This document shows positions 1 to 8,126 of a stretch of 32,418 nt of DNA, piece after piece. The notes beneath the pieces are model-generated. The model saw nothing but the letters and a program-made list of their open reading frames with translations. It was not told the DNA's origin and ran no database searches. The DNA comes from Paracoccaceae bacterium (GTDB lineage Bacteria; Pseudomonadota; Alphaproteobacteria; Rhodobacterales; Rhodobacteraceae). The stretch is taken from positions 1 to 32,418 of the forward strand of contig JASBSV010000125.1 of the NCBI GenBank assembly GCA_030148745.1. Reading direction: 5' to 3'. Within the stretch, counting starts at the first letter, position 1; each line of letters starts with the position of its first letter. The position numbers and the translations under genes were made by a program.

Positions 1-27
1 GCCATTCAGAACAGGGAACGGTCATGA
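1..27 (+). CDS. Possible 3' end of an upstream CDS
   Basis: The frame beginning at base 1 reads Ala-Ile-Gln-Asn-Arg-Glu-Arg-Ser and then a TGA at 25-27. That stop overlaps the ATG of the next gene as ATGA, the coupling seen at several other junctions of this operon. I infer that a co-transcribed gene ends here. Only eight codons are visible, so its identity cannot be read. An FAD-binding subunit of the molybdenum hydroxylase would be one sensible candidate, since the next gene lacks that domain. It could also be chance. Confidence 0.3.
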   Translation, partial: AIQNRERS

Positions 28-2771
28 ACACCCACACGGCGGATCTTAGCAACAGCCTCAATCTCAACGGCGCGGCGGTCTCGGTTCAGCCGGTCACCGG
101 AGAGCGCCTGTCCGAAAGCCTGCGCGAAAGACTGGGCGCGCGGGACGTCAAGATCGGCTGCAACGCGGGCGACTGCGGCGCCTGCACGGTTCTGATCGAC
201 GGGCGCGCCGTCTGCGCCTGTCTGACGCCCACGCAACAGGCCTTTGGCCGCGATGTCGAAACACTGTCGGGGCTGATCCGCCATGATCCGATTGCCCGCT
301 CTCTTGCAACGCAGTTTCAGGACCATGCGGCAGCCCAATGCGGGATCTGCACACCGGGCATGATGGTCTCTGCCGTCGCGCTTCTGCGCGCCACCCCCGC
401 CCCGACGCCGGAACAGGTCAGCGACGCTTTGGGCGGTGTCCTGTGCCGCTGCACCGGATACCGGGCCATTATCGATGCCGTTGTCGCCACCGGCGCAGGA
501 ACCGGAAACACCCGTGATGACCCCGCAGGCGGGGTTGGTGCAGCAATTGCCAGAGTGGACGGGGCGGCCAAGGTAGAGGGGCGCGAAGCCTTTGGCGATG
601 ATGTGGCGCCAGCAGGTGCGCTGGTGATCGAAATTATCCGCTCACCACATCCGCGTGCGACTTTCGAATTTGGGGACATAGACGGCTTTGCCGCCGCCCG
701 CGCCGGAATTCACGCGGTGCTGACCGCGGCCGATGTTCCGGGCAGCAACCGGTTCGGTGTCATCCCCGGCTTTGAGGATCAGCCGGTCTTTGCCGAGGCC
801 CAAACCCGATTTCGGGGCGAGGCCGTGGCCGCCGTCGTCGGAACCCCCGCCGCGATGGCGGCGCTAGCGCATGGCGATTTTCCGGTCACATGGGCACCTT
901 TGCCGGACGTGCAAGACGTGGCCGCCGCAACGCGGGCCGGGGCGCCGCAACTTCACCCTGACCGCGCTGAAAACCTGATGTGCGAAGGCTTTGTTGCTTG
1001 CGGCGATCCGGCCGCGGCACTGGCCCGCGCGGATATTACCGTTGAGGCGCGCTTTGAAAGCGGTTTTGTCGAACACGCCTATATCGAGCCCGAAGCAGGC
1101 TTTGCCGAGATCCGAGAGGGACGGATCGAGGTTCACGCCTGCACGCAGGCCCCGGTGATGGATATGATCTCGCTCGAACAGATCCTTGGCCGCGACCGCA
1201 GCGAGATCAGGATTGTTCCGACCGCAGTGGGCGGTGGTTTCGGATCAAAGCTCGATATTTCGGTTCAGCCCTATCTGGCGCTGGCCGCGCTCAAAACCGG
1301 CAGGCCGGTGCGTCTGACCTATTCGCGCACAGAATCGATGCAATCGACCACCAAACGCCACCCGTCGGACATCACGCTGAAAATCGGCGCGATGCAGGGC
1401 GGGCGGATCAGCGGCTTTGACTTTCGCGGCCTGTTCAACACCGGCGCCTATTCAAGCTGGGGCCCGACGGTTGCCAACCGCGTTCCTGTGCATGCATCCG
1501 GCCCCTATCGCATAGCCGACTACCGGGCGGTCGCGCGGGGCATATACACCCATTGCCCGCCATCGGGCGCCTTTCGCGGCTTTGGCGTGCCGCAATCGGC
1601 AATCGCGCAGGAATCTCTGTTTGACGAGCTGGCCGATAAATTGGGACTGGACCGGCTTGAGTTTCGGATCATCAACGCGCTGGAAAACAATCTGCCCACG
1701 GTCTGCGGGCAGGTCTTCACCCAAGGCGTCGGCATCCGCGCCTGTCTTGAGGCGCTGCGCCCGGCCTGGGAGGCGGAACGCGCCGCTGCCGATCACCGCA
1801 GCACCGACAGTGTGAAATACGGGGTGGGCGTTGCGGCGGGGTGGTATGGATGCGGCAACACCTCCCTGCCCAATCCCTCGACAATAAAGTCGGGGGTCCG
1901 CGCCGATGGTACGGTGGTTTTGCATCAGGGGGCCATGGATATCGGACAGGGCGCAAATACCGTGATTGCCCAGATCTTCGCGACCGCGCTTGGCGTTGAC
2001 ACCGACAAGATCCGCATCGTCGGCGCCGATACCGATGTCACACCCGATGCCGGAAAAACCTCGGCCTCGCGTCAGACTTTTGTTTCAGGCAATGCTGCGC
2101 GGCTTTCGGGCGAGGCGTTGCGCGCCGCAATTCTGGCGCGGGTCAATGCCTCGGACACATCTGTCCTTAGCTTTGAGGCCGGCGCGATCACCATCCGCGA
2201 CGGCGCCTCCGAACACCGCGTGACACTCAATCCGGCAGACGCGGACGCCGAGGGCTTTGTGTTCAGGGCCGAAGAAACCTATGATCCGCCGACCAAACCG
2301 CTCGATGAGAACGGACAGGGGGAACCCTATGCACAATTTGGCTATGCCGCGCATCTTGCCGTGGTCAAGATCGACACCGCGCTGGGCCGGGTAACGCCGG
2401 TGAAATTCGTGGCCGCCCATGATGTTGGCAAGGCGATCAACCCGCTTCTGGTGAAAGGGCAGGTCCATGGCGGCATCGCTCAGGGGCTGGGAATGGCCCT
2501 GATGGAAGAATATCTGCCCGGCCGCACCGAGAACCTGCATGATTACCTGATCCCCACCATCGGAGACATCCCGCCCATCGACACGATCATCATCGAAGAC
2601 AGTGATGCGCACGGCCCCTATGGCGCCAAGGGATTGGGCGAACATGTGCTGATCCCCACCGCGCCGGCGCTTTTGAACGCCATTCGGGACGCCACCGGCG
2701 CGCGGCTGCGCCGTGTCCCCGCCACCCCCGCGCGCGTCAGACAGGCCATCGGAGAGATCGCCCATGGCTGA
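24..2771 (+). CDS. Molybdenum hydroxylase with fused 2x[2Fe-2S] and molybdopterin domains (nicotinate dehydrogenase-like)
   Basis: A 915-residue xanthine dehydrogenase-family protein. The N-terminal part carries two [2Fe-2S] motifs: C46, C51, C54 and C66 (plant-ferredoxin type), and C106, C109, C141 and C143 (QCGIC and CRCTGY). The rest is a molybdopterin-binding large subunit with GGGFGSK at 403-409, AFRGFG at 516-521, GQGANT at 641-646 and the catalytic glutamate E873 in GAKGLGEH. The two-part layout resembles the Desulfovibrio aldehyde oxidoreductase: there is no FAD domain and no cytochrome c domain, unlike E. barkeri Ndh or Pseudomonas NicB. Because it is coupled to a 6-hydroxynicotinate reductase homologue, I infer it hydroxylates nicotinate, or a close N-heteroaromatic, at C6 using water. 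The electron acceptor is not evident. The start has AGGGAA about 7 bases upstream. Family is secure; substrate is inferred. Confidence 0.88.
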   Translation: MNTHTADLSNSLNLNGAAVSVQPVTGERLSESLRERLGARDVKIGCNAGDCGACTVLIDGRAVCACLTPTQQAFGRDVETLSGLIRHDPIARSLATQFQDHAAAQCGICTPGMMVSAVALLRATPAPTPEQVSDALGGVLCRCTGYRAIIDAVVATGAGTGNTRDDPAGGVGAAIARVDGAAKVEGREAFGDDVAPAGALVIEIIRSPHPRATFEFGDIDGFAAARAGIHAVLTAADVPGSNRFGVIPGFEDQPVFAEAQTRFRGEAVAAVVGTPAAMAALAHGDFPVTWAPLPDVQDVAAATRAGAPQLHPDRAENLMCEGFVACGDPAAALARADITVEARFESGFVEHAYIEPEAGFAEIREGRIEVHACTQAPVMDMISLEQILGRDRSEIRIVPTAVGGGFGSKLDISVQPYLALAALKTGRPVRLTYSRTESMQSTTKRHPSDITLKIGAMQGGRISGFDFRGLFNTGAYSSWGPTVANRVPVHASGPYRIADYRAVARGIYTHCPPSGAFRGFGVPQSAIAQESLFDELADKLGLDRLEFRIINALENNLPTVCGQVFTQGVGIRACLEALRPAWEAERAAADHRSTDSVKYGVGVAAGWYGCGNTSLPNPSTIKSGVRADGTVVLHQGAMDIGQGANTVIAQIFATALGVDTDKIRIVGADTDVTPDAGKTSASRQTFVSGNAARLSGEALRAAILARVNASDTSVLSFEAGAITIRDGASEHRVTLNPADADAEGFVFRAEETYDPPTKPLDENGQGEPYAQFGYAAHLAVVKIDTALGRVTPVKFVAAHDVGKAINPLLVKGQVHGGIAQGLGMALMEEYLPGRTENLHDYLIPTIGDIPPIDTIIIEDSDAHGPYGAKGLGEHVLIPTAPALLNAIRDATGARLRRVPATPARVRQAIGEIAHG

Positions 2772-4254
2772 ACGCCGCGCCAAACCCCAGAAGATCCGCT
2801 GCGATGCCTGCCCCGTGATGTGCTATATCGCCGATGGCAAGGCCGGTGCCTGTGACCGCTATGCCAATCATGGCGGCAATCTGGTGCGCCTTGATATGCT
2901 CACGATCATCGACGGGCATCACGACAAGATGGTGCCCTTCCTGAACGGCGCGGCCGGCACCGATTGGGACGGCGATCTGGTGCTGCAGAACCGCCCCTTT
3001 GTCACCGCCGTCGGCGCCGGCACCACCTATCCCGATTACAAGCCTGCCCCCTTTATCGTCAGCCAGGAGGTAGAGGGCGTCGATATGGTCACGGTCGTCA
3101 CCGAAGGCATTTTCAGCTATTGCGGCGTGAAGGTGAAGATCGACAGCGACCGCCACATCGGCCACGAAAGGGCAATCGTCCGCGTCGATGGTGAGCCTGT
3201 GGGCCATGTGATGACCGGTGAATACGGCTCGAAAATGCTATCGCTGGGCGGGGTCGAGCATTTGACGGGCGGCACCAAAAAAGAAGGGCGGGTCACCTGT
3301 GACATGCTGCTGCGACTGTGTAACCGCGAAGCGGTCGAGATGGTGATCGACGATGATATCTCGGTCGTGGTGCAGGCCGGGCAGCCCCCTGTGATCAACG
3401 GCGTCACCGAAAGGCTGATGCGCGTCGGTTGTGGCTCAGCGGCGATCGGGATGTTCGCGAAACAATGGTTTGAACACCTCGACGAGGTGGTGGTGGTCGA
3501 CGATCACATCACCGGCGTTCTGTCCGAGCATCAGGCCGGCAAGGAACTGGGCGTGCCGGCCACGGGTATCAAGATCAAGGGCCGCCGGTCGACCCCCGGC
3601 CGCTACTTTCAGGTCGCCGATCCCGGCACCGGCTGGGGCGGAACCGACATCGAGGACCCTCTGACCATTCTGGGCCCGTTCAACCCCTCCGTCGCCTGGC
3701 CGGGTCTGCGGATGCTGATGGTCTCGACCACGGGCGAGCAATACGGATATTTCGTTCTGGACGAAGCGCTGCAACCGCGGCCCGCCGAAATCCCCGCGCC
3801 GGTCATGGCCTCTGTCGAGCGGGTTGCAGAAAATTGCGAACCTTCGGTCTGTTCGGTTCTTTTCATGGGGGGTGCGGGCGGATCTTTGCGGGCCGGGGTC
3901 ACCGAGAACCCGGTGCGGCTTACCCGGTCGGTCAAAGAGGCGCTGACCTATGTCTCCTGCGGCGGCGCCGAGGCTTATGTCTGGCCCGGCGGCGGCATCA
4001 CGGTGATGGTCGATGTTCTGGACATGCCGACCAACTCCTTTGGATATGTACCAACGCCCGCCCTTGTCGCGCCAATCGAATTTTCGCTGCGCGCCAGCGA
4101 TTATGCCGCGATGGGCGGGCATGTCGATGAAATCCGCGCCATCGGCACGGTGGTCGGCAAAGAGATCCGCAAGGTTCCGCCCGCCGACAATCAACCCGAC
4201 CCCAATGCGCCTGCCAATTACAGCTGGTCCGGCGCGGGACGGCCCAGACGATGA
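2764..4254 (+). CDS. hnr: 6-hydroxynicotinate reductase homologue (Fe-S/flavin)
   Basis: A 496-residue protein starting at ATG 2764, which overlaps the previous gene by 8 bp and has GGAGAG upstream. A [4Fe-4S]-type cluster C13-x2-C16-x3-C20-x9-C30 opens the protein, and further cysteines lie at 120, 179, 186, 223, 358, 363 and 399. I recognise the family as 6-hydroxynicotinate reductase. In Eubacterium barkeri this enzyme reduces 6-hydroxynicotinate to 1,4,5,6-tetrahydro-6-oxonicotinate with reduced ferredoxin, and carries covalently bound flavin, one [2Fe-2S] and two [4Fe-4S] clusters. Eleven cysteines fit such a load, allowing one non-Cys ligand. I see no canonical D-x-x-[ST]-G-A-T flavinylation motif; E261 to T267 (ELGVPAT) is a weak lookalike. 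Neighbours that hydroxylate upstream and hydrolyse an enamide downstream support the call. Confidence 0.82.
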   Translation: MAERRAKPQKIRCDACPVMCYIADGKAGACDRYANHGGNLVRLDMLTIIDGHHDKMVPFLNGAAGTDWDGDLVLQNRPFVTAVGAGTTYPDYKPAPFIVSQEVEGVDMVTVVTEGIFSYCGVKVKIDSDRHIGHERAIVRVDGEPVGHVMTGEYGSKMLSLGGVEHLTGGTKKEGRVTCDMLLRLCNREAVEMVIDDDISVVVQAGQPPVINGVTERLMRVGCGSAAIGMFAKQWFEHLDEVVVVDDHITGVLSEHQAGKELGVPATGIKIKGRRSTPGRYFQVADPGTGWGGTDIEDPLTILGPFNPSVAWPGLRMLMVSTTGEQYGYFVLDEALQPRPAEIPAPVMASVERVAENCEPSVCSVLFMGGAGGSLRAGVTENPVRLTRSVKEALTYVSCGGAEAYVWPGGGITVMVDVLDMPTNSFGYVPTPALVAPIEFSLRASDYAAMGGHVDEIRAIGTVVGKEIRKVPPADNQPDPNAPANYSWSGAGRPRR

Positions 4255-5114
4255 ACGACCCGTCCGCATATCGTTCGGCAGGCGGGCGCCGCCTGCACCT
4301 GCAGCACGGGCCTATCGACCTGATCATCGGCGCCGATGGCGCACGCGATGCGGCCTTTGATCTGGCCCGCGACCGGTTTGCGAACATCCTGCAGGAACTG
4401 GTTGATGAACTGCCCCTGCTGCGGCGGCAGGTGACACGCTCAACACCGGTGCCATCTGGTCAGGCCGCGCGCGCAATGCACCGGGCTACCCTGCCCTTTT
4501 GCGATATATTCGTCACCCCGATGGCCGCTGTCGCCGGCGCGGTGGCCGATACGATATTGGAGGCGATGCGCGCCGCGCCGCTTGACCGCGCCTATGTCAA
4601 TAATGGCGGCGACATCGCCTTGCATCTGACGAAAGGCGCAAGCTTTTCCATGGCCATGGCCCGCGCCGATCACGCTGATCTGGGGCGGATCGGAATTTTG
4701 GCCCCGGACGGGATCGGCGGCGTGGCTACAAGTGGCCGCCACGGGCGCAGCCTGTCGTTTGGCATTGCCGACAGCGTTACGGTTCTGGCGCGGAATGCTG
4801 CCGCCGCCGATGTCGCGGCAACGCTTATCGCCAATGCCGTCGATCTGCCCGGCCATCGCGCCGTAACGCGCACCCCGGCGAGCGAGTTGCAACCTGACAG
4901 CGATCTGGGCGACCGGCCCGTAGTGACCGGTCTGGCCGCGCTGAGCGGGCGAGAGATCGCGCAGGCACTGGGCGCGGGCGCCAAACGCGCCGAGGCCATG
5001 CTGCAGGCGCGCAAGATCATCGGCGCGGCGCTTTTTTTGCGCGGGCAAAGCCGGATTGTAGGACCGGCCCGCTTTGCACCCGCCGCAGACAAACGGATTG
5101 AGGAATATGCCTGA
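4251..5114 (+). CDS. UPF0280 family protein (ApbE-like), candidate flavin transferase
   Basis: A 287-residue protein whose ATG overlaps the preceding stop as ATGA. Family marks are TPMAAVAG (89-96), NNGGD (117-121), ATSG (159-162) and GIADSVTVLA (171-180). The last three match the order of the N-x-GGD, TSG and SVTV blocks of ApbE FMN transferases. UPF0280 proteins have an ApbE-like fold but no settled function. E. barkeri 6-hydroxynicotinate reductase contains covalently bound flavin and this gene sits directly behind the reductase homologue, so I infer a role in flavinylating or maturing it. Direct evidence is lacking. The family call is firm and the role is a hypothesis. Confidence 0.8.
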   Translation: MNDPSAYRSAGGRRLHLQHGPIDLIIGADGARDAAFDLARDRFANILQELVDELPLLRRQVTRSTPVPSGQAARAMHRATLPFCDIFVTPMAAVAGAVADTILEAMRAAPLDRAYVNNGGDIALHLTKGASFSMAMARADHADLGRIGILAPDGIGGVATSGRHGRSLSFGIADSVTVLARNAAAADVAATLIANAVDLPGHRAVTRTPASELQPDSDLGDRPVVTGLAALSGREIAQALGAGAKRAEAMLQARKIIGAALFLRGQSRIVGPARFAPAADKRIEEYA

Positions 5115-5688
5115 CGTAAATGTAAGAAAAATTCTGACCTCTGTCGAAGAGATCTGGCACGAAGGGGGGCCGGTAGCGGCCAATCCCCCGCGCCGCGCCT
5201 CAGCGCTCGCGGTGATCGAGAACCCTTTCGCAGGCTATTTCGAGCCCGATATTCAGGGATTTATGGAAGACCTCAAACCACTGGGCCTTGAGATGGCGGG
5301 CCGGCTGATCGACCTTCTGGGCGGCGCCGGCAAAGTGCAGGGTTATGGCAAGGGCGCGCTTGTCGGCGAGGCCGGAGAGCTTGAGCATGGCGCGCTATGG
5401 CATGCGCCGGGCGGCTATGCGATGCGCGAGCTTCTGGGCGAGGCGCGCGCGATCGTCCCCTCAAGCAAAAAAGTGGGCAGCGTCGGCGCGCGGCTCGACG
5501 TGCCGATCACACATATTAACGCCGCCTATGTGCGCAGCCATTTCGATTCAATGGAGGTCGGCGCCCCCGATGCGCCGCGCGCCGGTGAACTTGCCTTCGC
5601 GCTGGTGATGACGACCGGCGCCAGGGTCCATTCACGCTCGGGCGGTCTGGAAGCACAAGACATCAAGGGAGAGGATGGTCTGCGATGA
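5107..5688 (+). CDS. DUF1185 / AA_synth family protein, first of a tandem pair
   Basis: A 193-residue protein. I place the start at ATG 5107, which overlaps the previous gene by 8 bp with GAGG just upstream, rather than an earlier in-frame ATG at 5074. Blocks shared with the next gene are ENPFAG (38-43), GYGKGALVGEAGELEH (79-94), PSSKKVGS (118-125), DVPITH (131-136), YVRSHFD (141-147) and DAPRAGE (155-161). The family (PF06684) has a chorismate-mutase-like fold and was named amino-acid synthesis from context, with no established reaction. Position between the reductase and the enamidase-like gene suggests a step in, or just after, ring cleavage. I cannot name the reaction. Confidence 0.8.
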   Translation: MPDVNVRKILTSVEEIWHEGGPVAANPPRRASALAVIENPFAGYFEPDIQGFMEDLKPLGLEMAGRLIDLLGGAGKVQGYGKGALVGEAGELEHGALWHAPGGYAMRELLGEARAIVPSSKKVGSVGARLDVPITHINAAYVRSHFDSMEVGAPDAPRAGELAFALVMTTGARVHSRSGGLEAQDIKGEDGLR

Positions 5689-6269
5689 AAGCCGAAATCA
5701 GGAAAATCGCCGTCAACGTCGAGGAAACCCACCGCGAAAGCGGCCAGAGCATTTCCCCGCCCACGCGCAAAGCCGTCGCCGTGGCGGTCATCGCCAACCC
5801 TTACGCCGGGGTTTACCAGCAGGACCTGAGCGACTTGATGGAGATCGGGGCCGAGCTTGGCGATCTTCTGGGCCGCAAATGTGTCGAGGCGCTTGGCATC
5901 ACGGCCGATCAGGCCCAGAGCTATGGCAAATCGGCAATGGTCGGTGAAAACGGCGAGCTGGAGCACGCCGCCGCGATCTTGCATCCCAAACTGGGCGCGC
6001 CGCTGCGCAAAGCGGTGGAAAAGGGCGCCGCCCTTGTGCCGTCGAGCAAGAAGATGGGCAGCCCGGGGCAGATGCTGGATGTGCCACTGGGCCACAAGGA
6101 TGCGGCCTATGTACGCTCCCATTTCGATGCGATCGAAGTCTGCCTGAACGACGCGCCGCGCGCCGGTGAGATCATGGTCGCCGTGGCCGTCACCGACAGC
6201 GGCCGGCCTTTGGCCCGCGTTGGCGGTCTGACCCATGATCAGGCAAAGGGCAAAGACGGCCTGCGGTAG
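5685..6269 (+). CDS. DUF1185 / AA_synth family protein, second of a tandem pair
   Basis: A 194-residue paralogue of the preceding protein, coupled to it by an ATGA overlap. It repeats the same blocks: ANPYAG (37-42), SYGKSAMVGENGELEH (79-94), PSSKKMGS (119-126), DVPLGH (132-137), YVRSHFD (142-148) and DAPRAGE (156-162). Both proteins end in DGLR. The two are clearly diverged (the middle third differs), so this looks like an old duplication, perhaps kept as a heteromer. It is the last gene of the operon. Function unknown; see the first copy. Confidence 0.8.
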   Translation: MKAEIRKIAVNVEETHRESGQSISPPTRKAVAVAVIANPYAGVYQQDLSDLMEIGAELGDLLGRKCVEALGITADQAQSYGKSAMVGENGELEHAAAILHPKLGAPLRKAVEKGAALVPSSKKMGSPGQMLDVPLGHKDAAYVRSHFDAIEVCLNDAPRAGEIMVAVAVTDSGRPLARVGGLTHDQAKGKDGLR

Positions 6270-6272
6270 CGG

Positions 6273-6288
6273 GCGGGGTCAATCCCGC
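6273..6288 (+). terminator. Weak hairpin after the hydroxylase-DUF1185 operon
   Basis: GCGGG (6273-6277) and CCCGC (6284-6288) flank a 6-base loop directly behind the stop of the second DUF1185 gene. A second short repeat, GCGGA/TCCGC, lies about 40 bases further on. Neither has a T-run, so if they act in termination it is probably not as a classical intrinsic terminator. Confidence 0.25.
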
Positions 6289-6361
6289 AAAGTTGGGCGG
6301 CGGAGCAGCGCGCCGGCGGAATATCCTCCGCGCCGTTGTCAGCCCACATCATCAAGTGTAA

Positions 6362-6379
6362 TGGTTAAGCGCATAACCA
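6362..6379 (+). promoter_or_regulatory. Palindrome before marR, candidate autoregulatory operator
   Basis: TGGTTA (6362-6367) and TAACCA (6374-6379) form perfect 6-bp arms around AGCGCA, ending 13 bases before the MarR start codon. A TATACA hexamer follows at 6381-6386. MarR proteins commonly bind palindromes of this size in their own promoters. The arms differ from the TATACAAA-type element at the enamidase, fpr and livK promoters, so it may be a second site class. Confidence 0.4.
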
Positions 6380-6392
6380 ATATACAGTCTAA

Positions 6393-6827
6393 ATGACCCA
6401 GCCCCGGACAAGTACCAAACCATATCTGTTGGACGAACAGGTCGGCTATCTTCTTAGATTGGCCAGCCAGCGTCATGCCGCGTTATTTCAGGCCCATATC
6501 CCCGATAAACTTACCCCGACCCAATTTTCGGCACTGATACGCCTGTCTGAACACAAGAGATGCTCGCAAAACCAGTTGGGGCGGCTGGCGGGAATGGATG
6601 TGGCCACAATCAAGGGCGTTGTCGACCGGCTGCGTCAGAAGGGGCTTGCCCTGATCCAGGCCGATCCCCACGACAAGCGCAGATCCCTGATCACGCTCAC
6701 ACCCAAGGGCGAGGCCCTGATTGCACAACTGGAAACGATCGGCCACGAGATCACCGCGCGCACGCTTGAGCCTTTGACGATGGCCGAACAACGTGCGCTA
6801 CTGAAAGCCTTGCGCAAGATCTCCTGA
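6393..6827 (+). CDS. MarR family transcriptional regulator
   Basis: A 144-residue winged-helix regulator. The core FSALIRLSEHKRCSQNQLGRLAGMDVATIKGVVDRLRQKG is the MarR helix-turn-helix, and DPHDKRRSLITLTPKG is the wing with its typical D-x-R-x4-L-T pattern. The start at ATG 6393 is forced: the codon just before it is an in-frame TAA, and the next start-like codon is well inside the protein. There is no Shine-Dalgarno sequence, so the message may be leaderless. It lies between the two arms of the pathway and ends 2 bp from the convergent amidohydrolase. I infer it controls this module in response to the substrate or an intermediate. Confidence 0.85.
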   Translation: MTQPRTSTKPYLLDEQVGYLLRLASQRHAALFQAHIPDKLTPTQFSALIRLSEHKRCSQNQLGRLAGMDVATIKGVVDRLRQKGLALIQADPHDKRRSLITLTPKGEALIAQLETIGHEITARTLEPLTMAEQRALLKALRKIS

Positions 6828-6829
6828 CA

Positions 6830-8005
6830 TCAGGCGGCGCCTGAAACCACCTCGGGAAGGCGGTTGGCGGGCGGCGTATTGCGGCTTCTGAGGCTGCGCA
6901 CCACGCCGTCGATCACGGTCATGCCGACGCCGGGCAGATTGCCCAATTGCACCGATTCCAGAATATCCTTGCCCGGCGCGTGCTGGGCCTGATCCATCAG
7001 GACGAAATCGGCGCAAAACCCGACCTCTATCATCCCGGTATCCAGCTTTCTCTGCCGCGCGGTATTGCCATTGCCGAAACAAAAGGCGAGTTCGGCCGGC
7101 ACATTGCCTAGGCTCGACAGCATCGCGATCATCCGCAGGATGCCAAGCGGCTGCACCCCCGACCCGGCCGGGCCGTCGGTGCCCAGGATAACCTGATCAA
7201 GCTTGTCCAACTCGCGCGCGGTATTCAGCGTCAGCAGGGCGGCGCGCTCGTTCCCGTTGTGGACGATCTCAAGCGCGGCCCGGCAGCTTTCGCAAAGACA
7301 GACGATCTGATCGTCCGGCAGGGCCGAATGGCCGCCATTGATATGCCCCACTACATCCGTGCCCGTCTCAAGCACCATATCGGCATCGATCAGGCCCGAG
7401 CCGGGGATCGAGGGCCCACCGGTATGGATCGTGCTTTGAATACCGTATTTGCGGGCCCAGCCGACCATCTGCTGCGCCGTCTTGCCGTCCTTCACCGTGC
7501 CAAGCCCGACCTCACCCAAAAGCGTAACACCGGCATCGGCGAGGTCTTTGAAATCCTCCTCGACCATCCCATGCTCGATCACCGGCGCGCCGGCATGGAC
7601 CTTGACGCCTGAGGGGCGGAAATTTTCGTACCAGCGCTGAGACGCGATCGCCAAGGCCTTGAGGCCGACAACATCCTTGGGCCGTCCGGGCATATGCACC
7701 TCGCCGGCCGAGATAAGGGTCGTAACCCCACCATGCAGCGTGGAATCGATCCAGTGCAACTGTTGCTGGCGCGGGGTGTAATCGCCGACGACCGGGTGGA
7801 TATGACTGTCGATCAGGCCCGGGGCCAGCGTGACACCCTTTGCATCGACAAGCGTTGTCGCCCCTTCGGTATCGAGGTCCGCTTCATAACCAAAGGCGCT
7901 TATCTTGCCATCGGTTGCCACGATACAATCGCCGTCCAGAATGGGCTGTTCCATCTTGCCGGAAAGAAAAAGCCCGATATTACGAATGACCAGCTTTTCT
8001 GACAT
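6830..8005 (-). CDS. ena: Enamidase-like amidohydrolase (1,4,5,6-tetrahydro-6-oxonicotinate hydrolase)
   Basis: A 391-residue amidohydrolase-superfamily enzyme. Metal ligands are visible: H68 and H70 (DSHIHP), bridging E165 (GEVGLG), H194 (IHTGGP), H221 (GHINGG) and D277 (GTDGPAG). E. barkeri enamidase uses H67, H69, E164, H193, H220 and D276 for its Fe-Zn centre, so the spacing is identical. The C-terminal SRNTPPANR block also matches that enzyme. Enamidase converts 1,4,5,6-tetrahydro-6-oxonicotinate to 2-formylglutarate and ammonia. A Shine-Dalgarno AAGGAG lies 7 bases before the ATG. It is divergent from fpr, and their promoters share a repeated element. I am confident of the subfamily; exact substrate rests on the neighbouring reductase. 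Confidence 0.85.
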   Translation of the reverse strand: MSEKLVIRNIGLFLSGKMEQPILDGDCIVATDGKISAFGYEADLDTEGATTLVDAKGVTLAPGLIDSHIHPVVGDYTPRQQQLHWIDSTLHGGVTTLISAGEVHMPGRPKDVVGLKALAIASQRWYENFRPSGVKVHAGAPVIEHGMVEEDFKDLADAGVTLLGEVGLGTVKDGKTAQQMVGWARKYGIQSTIHTGGPSIPGSGLIDADMVLETGTDVVGHINGGHSALPDDQIVCLCESCRAALEIVHNGNERAALLTLNTARELDKLDQVILGTDGPAGSGVQPLGILRMIAMLSSLGNVPAELAFCFGNGNTARQRKLDTGMIEVGFCADFVLMDQAQHAPGKDILESVQLGNLPGVGMTVIDGVVRSLRSRNTPPANRLPEVVSGAA

Positions 8006-8018
8006 GGGATGCTCCTTG

Positions 8019-8047
8019 GAGATTTAATCATTTGTAGGCTAACGGAT
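8019..8047 (-). promoter_or_regulatory. Operator/promoter element of the enamidase-like gene
   Basis: On the minus strand this reads GTTAGCCTACAAATGAT and then TAAATCTCC, ending just before the Shine-Dalgarno sequence. The fpr promoter on the other strand has GTTAGTATACAAATGAT, then AT, then TAAATCACC. The two divergent promoters thus carry near-identical blocks in mirror orientation, best explained by a common regulator. Confidence 0.6.
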
Positions 8048-8126
8048 CTGCGCAGCCCGTCAATCCATTGTGAACCCAATCCCGCGGGTTTGGGGAAACC
8101 TGCCGTATCGCTGTTGCATCGCATTT

